From assembly GCA_964542765.1 (NCBI GenBank), contig CAZIVO010000030.1:1-34077 (forward strand): 34,077 nt of DNA. Reading direction: 5' to 3'. Positions within the stretch are counted from its first letter, which is position 1; each line of letters begins with the position of its first letter. Made by a program: the position numbers and the translations under genes. The notes under the pieces were generated by a model. The model was given only the letters and a program-made list of their open reading frames with translations, ran no database searches and was not told where the DNA came from. Shown one piece after another: positions 1-8,658 of the stretch. The stretch comes from CAZIVO01 sp964542765 (GTDB lineage: Bacteria > Planctomycetota > UBA1135 > UBA2386).

Positions 1-1800
1 GGCGACCCGGCCGCCGTAGCACATTGCGATCATGCCGAGCAGCTTCTTCTTGCGCATGTGATAGTCATCACGCTCGGGTAGCGACATGGTGGCGCCCAGA
101 GCCATGCCACGAGAGACGATGGTGACCTTGTGGACGGGATCTAATTCCGGGATCAAGGAGGACACGAGCGCATGTCCGGCCTCGTGGTAAGCCGTGACCT
201 TGCGGTCTTCTTCTTCCATGGCACGCGACCGCTTTTCGCGGCCCCAGCGGACCCGGTCGCGAGCCTCCTCGAGTTCGTGGATATTGACGGCGTCCTTGCC
301 TTTCATCGCCGCCAGGATCGCACCTTCATTGATGACAGCTGCCAGGTCTGCACCTGAAAAGCCAGCGGTGGCTCGAGCGATCTTTTTCAGGTCGATTTCG
401 GGGACCATCTTCACCTTGCGGGCGTGGACCTTGAGGATTTCTTCGCGGCCGCGCACATCTGGCATGTCGATGGAGATCTGGCGGTCGAATCGACCGGGCC
501 GAAGCAGCGCCGGATCGAGGACGTCGGGTCGGTTCGTGGCGCCGATCAGGATGATGCCCTTGTCACTGTCGAAGCCGTCCATTTCGACGAGGATGGCGTT
601 CAGTGTTTGCTCTCGTTCGTCGTGTCCACCGCCCATACCGGAACCGCGTTTTCGGCCAACGGCATCGATTTCATCCAGGAATACCAGGCAGGGACTGCAT
701 TCACGCGCTTGCTTGAACAGGTCCCGCACCCGGCTGGCGCCGACACCGACAAACATCTCCACGAAGTCTGAGCCCGAGATATTGAAGAATGGAACGTCAG
801 CTTCACCGGCGATGGCCTTGGCCATGAGCGTTTTGCCGGTGCCCGGGGCTCCGACCAAAAGGACGCCTCTCGGAATGCTGCCGCCGAGTTTGGCGAACTT
901 GCCCGGGTGCTTCAGGAATTCGATGATCTCGCGAAGCTCGTCCTTGGCTTCATCGACTCCCGCAACATCTTCGAAGGTGATGTTGGTCCGGTTCTCCTTG
1001 GTGTAGAGGGCTGCTCGACTGCGCCCGAAGGAAAGCACTCCGCCACTTCCACCGGGAGATCGCATCTGGCGGATGATGAAGAACCAGATGATCAAAATGA
1101 GGATCAGGTAGGGTCCGATCGCGGATAGAAAATAGGTCAGCGCGGTGTTGGGTTGAGTGATGGAGAAGGTCTTGGGGTTGAGCGACAAGGGGAAAGATCT
1201 GGTTTCAATGCTCTTGTCGCGTAGCAGCGTTTTCGCGGTTTGCAATGTCGCCGTGGATCGGTCGGGATCGATCCGGACATAGATCTGCTGATTGCCCTTC
1301 AGGATGATCGCTGTCAGATACTGGCTCTCGATAACGGGTTCAGCACCTTCTTGGGGGACGTCTTCATGGCCGGCCAGTTCGGTGATGAAAAAGGCTCGTT
1401 CGATCTCGATCTCATCACTTTTCAGGTCGGCGATGAAATCGTCGAGAGCTTTATCACTGGCGTAGGTGTCGACGTCGAGTTTGCGCGGAAGGAGATCGCG
1501 GATGAGTTCAGCGTCCTCCTCGAATCCCTTGAGGACGATCTCCATCTGGCGTGGGCGACCCATGTTGTCTGTGTAACGCGCTGTCAGAGTGTTTTCTTCG
1601 AGGCGCGCTTCTTGGATCTGGCAGTTCAGCAATCGTTGATAGAACTGATACAAGCCGCTGTGATCCTCCATGCCTGCCGATGAGACAACGATGAACAGGG
1701 CTGTCAAAAGCCCGATGATCAGCACGACTCCGCCCAAGCCTCGTGGCTTGCGGGGAGCATCGTTTTTGCTGGGAGGTTGTTTGCTGTCCTTCTCGGTCAT
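1..1800 (-). CDS. ftsH: ATP-dependent zinc metalloprotease FtsH (3' end outside window)
   Basis: Membrane-anchored AAA+ protease that extracts and degrades misfolded or short-lived membrane and cytosolic proteins. Translating the minus strand from the ATG at 1800 gives 600 codons with no stop before the window edge. Visible parts are a first membrane segment (about residues 22-41), a periplasmic domain, a second membrane segment (about 219-244), Walker A GAPGTGKT at 317-324, Walker B with DEID at about 375, the AAA second region of homology with GATNRPD, and the zinc-binding HEAGH at 539-543. The C-terminal part of the peptidase domain is missing because the window ends. The periplasmic domain is longer than in E. 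coli FtsH. It is last in a minus-strand run after an LptE-like gene, 62 bases away, which suits an envelope-maintenance operon. Identification is certain from motifs and order of domains. Confidence 0.97.
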   Translation of the reverse strand, partial: MTEKDSKQPPSKNDAPRKPRGLGGVVLIIGLLTALFIVVSSAGMEDHSGLYQFYQRLLNCQIQEARLEENTLTARYTDNMGRPRQMEIVLKGFEEDAELIRDLLPRKLDVDTYASDKALDDFIADLKSDEIEIERAFFITELAGHEDVPQEGAEPVIESQYLTAIILKGNQQIYVRIDPDRSTATLQTAKTLLRDKSIETRSFPLSLNPKTFSITQPNTALTYFLSAIGPYLILILIIWFFIIRQMRSPGGSGGVLSFGRSRAALYTKENRTNITFEDVAGVDEAKDELREIIEFLKHPGKFAKLGGSIPRGVLLVGAPGTGKTLMAKAIAGEADVPFFNISGSDFVEMFVGVGASRVRDLFKQARECSPCLVFLDEIDAVGRKRGSGMGGGHDEREQTLNAILVEMDGFDSDKGIILIGATNRPDVLDPALLRPGRFDRQISIDMPDVRGREEILKVHARKVKMVPEIDLKKIARATAGFSGADLAAVINEGAILAAMKGKDAVNIHELEEARDRVRWGREKRSRAMEEEDRKVTAYHEAGHALVSSLIPELDPVHKVTIVSRGMALGATMSLPERDDYHMRKKKLLGMIAMCYGGRVA

Positions 1801-1862
1801 GGTGTCATCTCAACTGGTTTCTCCTAGAACCCCTGGAGTGTCAGATTCTTCCGAAGATATCG

Positions 1863-2366
1863 TCAGAAATCAGATTCCAGGGCAAGGAGGACTTTTCTTG
1901 CCAGATCGTGGGCGGCTTCAGAGGTAGCGGAAACGGCGTTTTCACCTATGGGCACGCGGAATTCTGCCCGGTCCATGATCGTCCGCTCCCGCAGGACGGA
2001 GCCTGTTTTTTGGTCTACCAGCCGCATCTTGACTGCGAAAATCAGTCCGCCCTCAAGGACGGGAGTGCTGCCGATCACCAGTGTACGGTCCAGGACATCA
2101 TTGATCGAGACCTCCAGGATGGCGTCTGCGTCACTGTGAGACGTGATGATCAGGCCTGTGCGGATGGGCAGCTGGCGAACCAGCTCATGGGTCAAGGGGA
2201 TCTCCAGCCGTTGTCGGAAGGTTTGGTTTCCGGCGATCTGAACCGCGATCTTACGGGTTCCGCCAGATGCCAGGTCGAAGCCGGATGTATAGCCGCAAGC
2301 GGCCGGCAGAACCGCTAGCAGGAGGGTGTAGATACTGGCGCGGTGGATCACTTCGAGGGCTCTCAT
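1863..2366 (-). CDS. lptE: LptE-like LPS-assembly lipoprotein
   Basis: Small outer-membrane lipoprotein of 167 residues that resembles LptE, the plug and partner of the LptD channel that inserts lipopolysaccharide. The N-terminus is a signal peptide ending in LPAAC (Cys24), followed by GYTSGF, a start typical of LptE mature proteins. The pattern of a strand, then NQTFRQRLE and LTHELVRQL, then a beta-rich half, matches the LptE/RlpB fold. It overlaps the upstream TPR lipoprotein gene by 4 bases (ATGA), which indicates translational coupling. FtsH follows 62 bases on. No LptD is in the window. The family assignment is from pattern recognition in a poorly conserved family, so it is likely but not certain. 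Confidence 0.75.
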   Translation of the reverse strand: MRALEVIHRASIYTLLLAVLPAACGYTSGFDLASGGTRKIAVQIAGNQTFRQRLEIPLTHELVRQLPIRTGLIITSHSDADAILEVSINDVLDRTLVIGSTPVLEGGLIFAVKMRLVDQKTGSVLRERTIMDRAEFRVPIGENAVSATSEAAHDLARKVLLALESDF

Positions 2367-3289
2367 CTGGCTTTCAACCGCGCGATGGCTTCACGGGCGT
2401 GTTTGCCGCCGGGGGTCTCGGGATATTCGGCAGCTGCTTTTTCAAGGTGATGGATATGGCCCTGGTGATTTCCGACCGTTTCATAGAACTCGGCGATGTC
2501 GATGTGCTTGAGGGCGAGCCATCGTTCGACGGTCCTGAGGGCTGCTCCTGTAGTGGCCACGAAAGCTGGGTTCTCTGTCTCGAGTTCGAGAAAATCTGAG
2601 AGGGCATTCCGGGCCCGGGACATTGCTTCGATGTCATACTGCGGGCCGACCAGAAGATTGAAGCGGCACATCGCTACCCGGAATCTGGCGAGGACCTTCC
2701 ACTCGCTCTGAGGATGATTGCTGATCAGGCGCTGGAACCACTTCCGTGCTTCATTCCACTGTTCGTTGGAAAAGGCGCATTCTCCCAGGAGGCGCAGGGC
2801 ATCGGGGAGGAGGTCGCCTCGCCGAGGATGGTGAATGGTGAAGTGCTCGAGGATGATGCGGCCATCTTCTTCATCCGACGAAAAGACCCAGAAGCGGATG
2901 TCACTCTTGATCAGTTGCGCACCGGCCTTGAATTCGATGTCTTGCACGGAGGACAGGTAGCGTCCGAAGGGATGTTCCTCATTGAAGTTCTCGATGATCT
3001 TGAAAGCATCCCATGGCTCACCGATCTCCATGAGGGATCTTGCGAGCCGGAGCTTGAAGCGTTCCTGGTCTTCCCCCTCGAAGTTGTCGGCTTCGAATTC
3101 GCTGAGGAGATCAACTGCGCGGGCCCAGTCTCCTTGCGCCATCATTTCCTCGGCGAGCGCGAGGCCAGTGAGGGAGTCGGCCACGGAAGGGGTCGCGCGG
3201 CAGGCTCCGAGAATCAGGATCAGGCCTGTCATCGCCGTCTGGATGAACCACCGAGGATGGCTTCGGGCTGGACAATTCATGCTGTGCAT
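2363..3289 (-). CDS. TPR-repeat lipoprotein, BamD/YbgF-like
   Basis: Predicted lipoprotein of 308 residues with helical TPR-like repeats. The signal region ends in ILGAC, placing the lipidated Cys at residue 30. Further in, several degenerate TPR units are visible: a stretch near GDWARAVDLLSEFE, one near LRLLGECAFSNEQWNEARKWFQ, and one near the C-terminus with AAAEYPETPGGKHAREA. The layout resembles BamD (an outer-membrane-protein assembly lipoprotein) and related tol-pal-linked TPR proteins, but the sequence is diverged. Its place between recO and an lptE-like gene, with a 4-base overlap to the latter, supports an envelope-assembly role. Whether it is the true BamD orthologue cannot be decided here, so no symbol is given. 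Confidence 0.7.
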   Translation of the reverse strand: MHSMNCPARSHPRWFIQTAMTGLILILGACRATPSVADSLTGLALAEEMMAQGDWARAVDLLSEFEADNFEGEDQERFKLRLARSLMEIGEPWDAFKIIENFNEEHPFGRYLSSVQDIEFKAGAQLIKSDIRFWVFSSDEEDGRIILEHFTIHHPRRGDLLPDALRLLGECAFSNEQWNEARKWFQRLISNHPQSEWKVLARFRVAMCRFNLLVGPQYDIEAMSRARNALSDFLELETENPAFVATTGAALRTVERWLALKHIDIAEFYETVGNHQGHIHHLEKAAAEYPETPGGKHAREAIARLKAR

Positions 3290-3318
3290 CGCGGGTCAGT
3301 TTACCGCCCGAACCGGTT

Positions 3319-4044
3319 TCACCCGATGGCCAGTCTGCGGAGTCGGGGTTGTTTCTCCACGGCCCGTGCAATCCAGTTGCCGAGCACGGTCAGGCTTTCC
3401 TCCGCCACCTCCGAACTTTGGAGCCTTGCCCAGTCCTTGCCAGGGGTGGCATCGACCCTTGCCAGCCATCTGGATATGGGCTCCCTGACACGCCCCTCAC
3501 CGCCGGTAGCATGTTTTGGGCACAGAAATCCAGCGCCGCTTTTGGGCATGAACATGGCGCGTCCATCTTCGCCGCATTCCCGGCATCCGGGCAAACCAGG
3601 GAGCAATCCGAGGGTCCTCAGGAATCTTAGTTCGATACCGGCGAGGATGGTCGGGATGGATGGCAGTGGGCATCTGTCGATGAGCCGGATGGCCCCCTCG
3701 ATCAGGTCGAACAGTTCCGGGTCCTGGCGGCCTTGGGGGAAGGCCGGGTCGAACAGTTCGATCAGATAGGAGGCTGCGAGGAACCGCCTGGGCTCCCGTA
3801 GTTCGCGGTGTTCGTGAAGCAGCGTGAGGCGCGAGAGGAGTTTCAGGTTTCCTGGACGGCCGGATACGGTCGCATCGACGAGGTTGAGCAGGTCGATTTT
3901 GCCGAGCATGGGGCTGTTGAGACGGTGTGCGCCTTTCGCCAGGGCCGAGAGCTTTCCGGACTCGCGAGTCAGCAGCGTGACCAGGCGGGATGATTCGCGG
4001 AAGTCATGACGACTCCAGATCAGTGCGCGGTGGGCGGTGGGCAT
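3319..4044 (-). CDS. recO: DNA repair protein RecO
   Basis: RecO loads RecA onto SSB-coated single strands with RecR in the RecFOR recombination pathway. The 241-residue product has the usual length. The N-terminal OB-fold begins with the typical ALIWSRHDFRESSRLVTLLT pattern, followed by LSALAKGAHR. The helical C-terminal domain contains GIELRFLRTLGLLPGLPGC. A zinc site is formed by C154, C157, C175 and H178. RecO often has four cysteines, so the last ligand being His is a small variation. It lies 29 bases upstream of the TPR lipoprotein gene and 59 bases downstream of the CBS membrane protein gene. Its role is unrelated to the envelope genes, so linkage is probably only co-transcription. Confidence 0.93.
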   Translation of the reverse strand: MPTAHRALIWSRHDFRESSRLVTLLTRESGKLSALAKGAHRLNSPMLGKIDLLNLVDATVSGRPGNLKLLSRLTLLHEHRELREPRRFLAASYLIELFDPAFPQGRQDPELFDLIEGAIRLIDRCPLPSIPTILAGIELRFLRTLGLLPGLPGCRECGEDGRAMFMPKSGAGFLCPKHATGGEGRVREPISRWLARVDATPGKDWARLQSSEVAEESLTVLGNWIARAVEKQPRLRRLAIG

Positions 4045-4103
4045 GGGAACCTATGGGGCCTTATCGCGCGGGTCGGTATGGGGGGACTGTCCTTCGTGGG
4101 CGA

Positions 4104-5395
4104 TCACGTCTTGCTATCGGTTGGTTCGACGATTTTGAGGGTCAGGCGCATGCGGTTGATGCGCCGTTCGTCGGCGCTCAGGACATGGACCTCGAGTGCA
4201 TCTCCACTGTGGATTTCCCCNNNNNNNNNNCGACCGTGTCGTATTCGTTGCCATCGGGGATGACGTTGCCCAGGAGTTCGTTCACCTCGTCGACGCGTGC
4301 CATGCCGGAGATTTCGATGATTCGCCCTTCCTCGATGACCTTGATGGGGTCCTCCTCATCAGGATCGTATTCATCGCTGATATCCCCGACGATCTCTTCG
4401 AGGATATCCTCGATGGTGATCAGTCCGGCGGTGCCGCCGTATTCGTCGAGCACGATCGCCATTTGCACTTTGCTGGCCTTGAAGCGCTCGAGGAGGTCTA
4501 CAACGTGCATGCTTTTGGGGACGAAGAGCGGTTGCCGCATGAGTTCTTGGATCGGCAGGCTTTCGTCATCACGGCCGAGCCTGGGCAGCGCATCCTTGGC
4601 ATAGAAAACTCCAACAACATCGTCGATGGAGTCTTCGAACACGGGATAGCGCGAGTTGCCTGCCTCGCTCGCCCGGGAGACGGCATCGCGAAGATCCATG
4701 TCCGCGGCGAATGCCACGATGTCGGTTCGCGGTGTCATCGCCTCCGAAACATGCCGATCCTTGAGTTCGACGATGTTCTCGATCCAGGATTTTTCTTCAT
4801 CGTGGAGAGTGTCTTCGGTGACGGAGTCGGTGACAGCAGCCATGATCTCGTCGGCAATTTCATCGGGATCGGTAGGCGGTTGCTCATGGATACGCAGTAT
4901 CCACAAGACCCAGCGGGTGATTGCCATCAGTGGCAACACCACCGGGTAGCGCAGTAGCGAGCGCATCACGCGCAGCAGCGGCAGGGTCCGGATTACGGTG
5001 GATTCCGCCCGCCTCCTCCCGACGCTCAAAGGCAGGGTGCCGCAGAAGAACAGAGCCAGAACACCTACCAGGATCGGAATGAACAGGGAGCCTTCGAGAG
5101 CTTGTTGCGACAGGAGAATTGCTGCAACGACACCGCCGAGAGTGGAAACCCATGCCGCGATCTGGAATTCCTGGGCGTTCTCTCGCAAGTCATCGAGTGG
5201 CGCCAAGCCTTCATCGTCGAGGCGTCGTGCCAGCTTGCTGGGCGAGTGCAGGAGCAAGGCGGCTGCCGCGTGGGCACCGAGAGCTGCTAGCAGAAGGAAG
5301 AGAAGCGCTGGAACCAGCAGGATGATCCTGGCGTTCTCGGCGACAGTGTTGAGGTAGGGCAGGCTACTTTCGGGTCCAAGGAGGCTGGTCACCAT
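4104..5395 (-). CDS. CNNM/CorC-type CBS-domain membrane protein, interrupted by a scaffold gap
   Basis: Membrane protein of the HlyC/CorC (CNNM) family, whose members are tied to magnesium or cobalt transport. From the ATG at 5395 there are about four hydrophobic segments (residues 24-50, 80-97, 102-122, 143-165). Tandem CBS domains follow, with MTPRTDIVAF and VLDEYGGTAGLITIEDILEEIVG. The C-terminal CorC_HlyC domain starts with EISGMARVDEVNELLG. Ten N at 4221-4230 interrupt it. Beyond the gap, the frame giving GEIHSGDALEVHVLSADERR and ending at a TGA at 4104-4106 is clearly the family's C-terminal end. That frame does not agree with a gap of exactly 10 bases, so the true missing length must be 2 modulo 3 and is probably about 15 codons. 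The gene is likely intact in the organism. Recognition is strong. Confidence 0.88.
4221..4230. other. assembly gap (10 N) inside the CorC-type gene
   Basis: A run of ten N. The coding frames on its two sides are both right for the family but mutually out of phase if the gap is ten bases, so this is a placeholder of unknown size. Confidence 0.97.
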
Positions 5396-5544
5396 CAGAA
5401 GCGGGTGCCTCCCGGACCGCCAGATCCATCGGAGTTCTGCACGTTGAGTATAAGCATACGGTTCGTGACCCCTCCACGTCCAGTCAGGCTATCAGGCGGC
5501 CCCTGTTCATGGCTGGGCGGTTTGTTTAGCGGCATCCTCATCGG

Positions 5545-7432
5545 TCATGCCAGGTCGATCGAGAACCGGTTGCGACCACGCTCCTTGCTGGCATAGAGAG
5601 CTCGATCTGCTCGAGCCAGCAGGGACTCGACGGAGTCTTCGGTGGAGGTGGCTGCCGATAGCCCGACCGAAACCGTCAGGGGCAGGCCCAGGCGGTGGCC
5701 TTCATTGGAGATTGCCGTGAAGATTCTCGTGGCCGTGATGGAGGCGTCTTCCACGGAAGTTTCTGGAAGAACGATAAGGAACTCTTCGCCACCGTATCGG
5801 CAGACAGTGTCGGATCGTCGGACCTCCTTACGGATCACATCGGCAGTGGCTCGCAGGGCCAGATCTCCGACGAGGTGACCACGCGTATCGTTGAGATCTT
5901 TGAATTGGTCCAGATCGAGCATCAAGAGGGTCAGGGGTTTTTGCGTACGCTTTCTCCTGGCCAGTTCTTGCACGAGGGCGCTGATCCCTACTCCGCGGTT
6001 GAAGAGTCGGGTCAAGGGGTCCGTCAATGCGAATCTTTCTGTGCGAACCTGTCGTTGTCGCAGCAACAGGTTTTCGATCAGGAGTGTCGTGATGCTTGCC
6101 AGGGTTTGAGCTCCCACGGCATCGTGATCCATGACGATGGGTGATGCGGAATAGGCTCGATCAAGGATGAGGAAGGTGGGAACTCCGAAGTCCGGGTTGA
6201 CCGGTACCAGGAGCGCTTGATCCGTGCCGAGGCCNNNNNNNNNNTTGCAACAGCCCCCCTGATTTGCGATCGATGATGGCGGGCATGCGGGTCCGCCGTG
6301 CTTCCTCGAAGGCCGAGTGCTCTTGTTTGGTGAGGCCCATCTGCATCAGAGAAAGCCGTCGTGGGGACAGGTCGGCTTTTGTTCTGATGTGGCACCAGGG
6401 CTGGGGTCGCGTCCATCGCAGATGGTGGACCCTCTCGAAGCCGAGGTAGCGCAGCGTTGCTGACATCGCAATGGTGGTGATGCTTCGATAACTGGTCGCC
6501 TCGTTCGAACTTGATAGGTTCAGCGCCATGTCAGCGAGGTGCGCCGTTGCCGGTGGTGCTGCGATCGGAGCCGGGGTTTCGACTGCCAGGGTGCCTTCGA
6601 CCAGCATTGTTTCCAGGCCGAATCGCGTGAGGTTCTTGAGAACCTTTTGGCGTAGTGATCGTGACCGGGTCATATCCCGATCTTCCATGTCGTATGCCGG
6701 TGTTTGTTCGCTGAGAAGGTTCTTGTCTTGCGGATGCCTGAAACCTGCGAGTTCGGCCAACTTCTCGGCTGTAGAGATGATGCTTGCAGCAGGTGACGAA
6801 CTCGAATCGTCATGATTGATTCGAGCATCGATCATCAGCGAGAGGGTCGGAGGCAGCCCCCAGTCGTTAGCCCATTCGTGGTAATCGATGGTAGGGTCAT
6901 CGGATTCTCTGAGGTGCCCAAGGCATTGCGTCCACAAGGGTAGATCATGCAAAAGCCCCAACAACCAAGCTTGTTCTGGGTCGATGGTGCCTCTGTCCAT
7001 GGCAAGATCTCGCGCTGCGTGTGCTGTTGCCACGGAATGCAGCCAGAGTTTTCGAAGATCGGGGGCATCCGGTACGGCTTGTGATGGAGTTCTCAGTGCC
7101 CGACGGAGGTTGTGATTTCCGAGGGCCTTGGCGAGTTCTGGCACCGAAAGAATTTCAGAATCATGCTGGCCGATGGGCGCGTGAACCAGACGGAGCAACC
7201 GAACGAGTGTGAGTGGATCGAGTGACAGGAGTGAGAGGGTTTCATCGCTGGTCCAGGCGCCCTCGCGGGAAGATTTTTCGAGTCGCGCTCGGATGGATGG
7301 CAGTGCGAGGATGGAGGCGAATCCACGCAAAGGGTCCTGTGGCTCTTCGCGAGCCGAGATATCTGCTTTTGGGGCCGATTGCATGCTGATGTGACCTGGA
7401 GGCCCGGACGGGGTCCTCCTCTCCTTAGCCAT
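5545..7432 (-). CDS. HDOD - GAF-like - GGDEF signalling protein (one gene split by a scaffold gap)
   Basis: Predicted diguanylate cyclase with an N-terminal HDOD regulatory domain. From the ATG at 7432 the first about 200 residues hold the HDOD pattern (LSLLSLDPLTLVRLLRLV, HSVATAHAARDLA, WLLGLLHDL). A linker and the start of a GAF-like sensor domain follow (YRSITTIAMSATLRYLGFER). After ten N at 6235-6244, the frame reading GLGTDQALLVPVNPDFGVPT completes the GAF-like fold. It then runs without a stop into a GGDEF domain: DPLTRLFNR, an inhibitory-site RRSD five residues before GGEEF, then LARADRALYASKERGRN. The known bases total 1878, a multiple of three, so the gap length should also be a multiple of three. 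A separate GGDEF-only gene starting at 6132 is less likely because the frame is open up to the gap. GGEEF plus RxxD suggests an active, product-inhibited c-di-GMP synthase. Confidence 0.85.
6235..6244. other. assembly gap (10 N) inside the HDOD-GAF-GGDEF gene
   Basis: A second run of exactly ten N. It falls within the GAF-like part of a single gene. Taken literally it would cause a frameshift and a false stop shortly afterwards. Confidence 0.97.
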
Positions 7433-7760
7433 CGGGATTGCGCGGCATATCGCTCAAATGCTGTTCGGATTGTGACAGTGGTTGGTTCCGAGATGTCGAT
7501 GGCGTCGGATACTTGCGCAAAGAAAATGTCGCAAAGCATTCCTTGGAAAGGCGTTACGGAGTTCTCCATGGGGGATCCCGTATTTTCGCTTCCTTGGCCC
7601 GGCATTCGCATGGTTGTCCCTCGCCATGATGAAGACGCAAGCGCCACACATCGATTCTTGCCCCCGGAATGATGGGTTGCAGCCTTCGGCGCGCCCTTGT
7701 TCCGGCCAAGGTGGTGGGCGTCATGGCACAGAGGAATCAGCGGAAAACCGTCGTTGTTCA
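7433..7760. promoter_or_regulatory. divergent intergenic region between HDOD-GGDEF gene and sigma factor
   Basis: About 330 bases lie between the two divergent starts and must carry promoters for both genes. The frame of the sigma factor stays open upstream to 7482, but that part does not look like sigma sequence. I see no convincing -35/-10 pair, operator or RNA element, and no small gene I can support. Confidence 0.4.
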
Positions 7761-8408
7761 GTGAGCGCGGACCTCGACCAGCGAGCGACGACGCTCATGG
7801 TCACCTACAGGGATACGCGATCGCGTGATGCGTTCGAAGCTCTGATCAATTTGACGCATGATCAGTTGCTGCAGCGTGTGCGAGTTCGGAGTCGAAGCCT
7901 GGGTGGGCGGGTCGATCCACAAGAGTTGCTCCAAGATGCTTTCATCAACATGTTCCGGTATCCGAGCAGGTTTGATGGGAGCAAGCCATCAGCATTCCGG
8001 GTCTGGTCTTCGGCTATCGTTGACAATGCGATCCGTCGGCATATGCGTCAGCCACGGAGTGGACCTGAGATATCGTTGCAACCGACCGAGATCCTGGCTC
8101 AAGAGCCATCGCGGATCTCTGATCCTGGTTTGCTTGTGGTTCAGAACGAAACATGTGCTCAGACGGCGGTGGCTTATCGAGTGTTTTTGCAAGTCTACCT
8201 CGCTGCTTATGAGCGTCTGAGTAGTCGCGAGCGTTTCGTGCTTCGGATGGTAGAGGTGAAGGGCTTGCGGTATGCGCGGATTGGCGAACTCATAGGTGCG
8301 AGATCTGATGCCGTGAAGATGATCGTGTTCCGTGGCCGTCAGCGCATTTTCAAGCATATAGAAGCGATCTTGCTTGCCGATGATTGCGGTGAGTCAGGAG
8401 GTCGGTAG
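7761..8408 (+). CDS. ECF-type RNA polymerase sigma factor
   Basis: Sigma-70 family protein of the extracytoplasmic-function type, about 215 residues with the GTG start chosen here. Region 2 is visible as TLMVTYRDTRSRDAFEALI, DPQELLQDAFINMFRYP and FRVWSSAIVDNAIRRHMR. Region 4 is visible as YERLSSRERFVLRMVEVKGL and ARIGELIGARSDAVKMIVFR, a helix-turn-helix followed by RGRQRIF. The frame is open far upstream (to 7482). I prefer GTG 7761 because region 2.1 begins just after it, while ATG 7797 would cut into the first helix. No clear ribosome binding site decides this. No anti-sigma gene adjoins it. The divergent neighbour is a c-di-GMP signalling protein, a possible functional partner. Strong hairpins follow the stop codon. 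Confidence 0.88.
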   Translation: MSADLDQRATTLMVTYRDTRSRDAFEALINLTHDQLLQRVRVRSRSLGGRVDPQELLQDAFINMFRYPSRFDGSKPSAFRVWSSAIVDNAIRRHMRQPRSGPEISLQPTEILAQEPSRISDPGLLVVQNETCAQTAVAYRVFLQVYLAAYERLSSRERFVLRMVEVKGLRYARIGELIGARSDAVKMIVFRGRQRIFKHIEAILLADDCGESGGR

Positions 8409-8424
8409 GAGACAAAGAATTTAT

Positions 8425-8477
8425 CACACCGTTGGCTGAGAGGGCTCGACGGTGTGGCCCCCGAGAGGGCTGGGGGC
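8425..8477 (+). other. two abutting hairpins after the sigma factor gene
   Basis: The first hairpin has arms CACACCGT (8425-8432) and ACGGTGTG (8449-8456). The second begins at the next base with arms GCCCCC (8457-8462) and GGGGGC (8472-8477). Both loops contain the same nonamer GAGAGGGCT (8438-8446 and 8463-8471). They could be part of a termination or mRNA-stability region. A dedicated RNA is possible but unproven. Confidence 0.5.
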
Positions 8478-8502
8478 TTTCCGCCCCATCAAGCAGGGCG
8501 AC

Positions 8503-8539
8503 TGAGAGCCGAGGCAGTGTGTCTCGGCTCTCAATTTTT
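8503..8539 (+). terminator. rho-independent terminator downstream of the sigma factor
   Basis: A perfect 11-base stem, TGAGAGCCGAG (8503-8513) with CTCGGCTCTCA (8523-8533), has a 9-base loop and is followed by a run of five T (8535-8539). This is the classic intrinsic-terminator layout for transcription on the plus strand. Confidence 0.85.
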
Positions 8540-8658
8540 AAAGATCGATAGCCGCTTTTTCTCGAGGGAACGGGCATGTCGACGGGATCGTGGCCGAGGG
8601 GGGGGGTGGCAGGATATGGGTTAGGGGAGCAGGCCGTGGTCGCGTATCGTTGACCTTG

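Noticed and set aside
7482..7760. N-terminal extension of the sigma factor to 7482
   Set aside because: The extra 93 residues lack sigma features and are rich in Arg, Pro and Ser, typical of non-coding GC-rich sequence read in frame.
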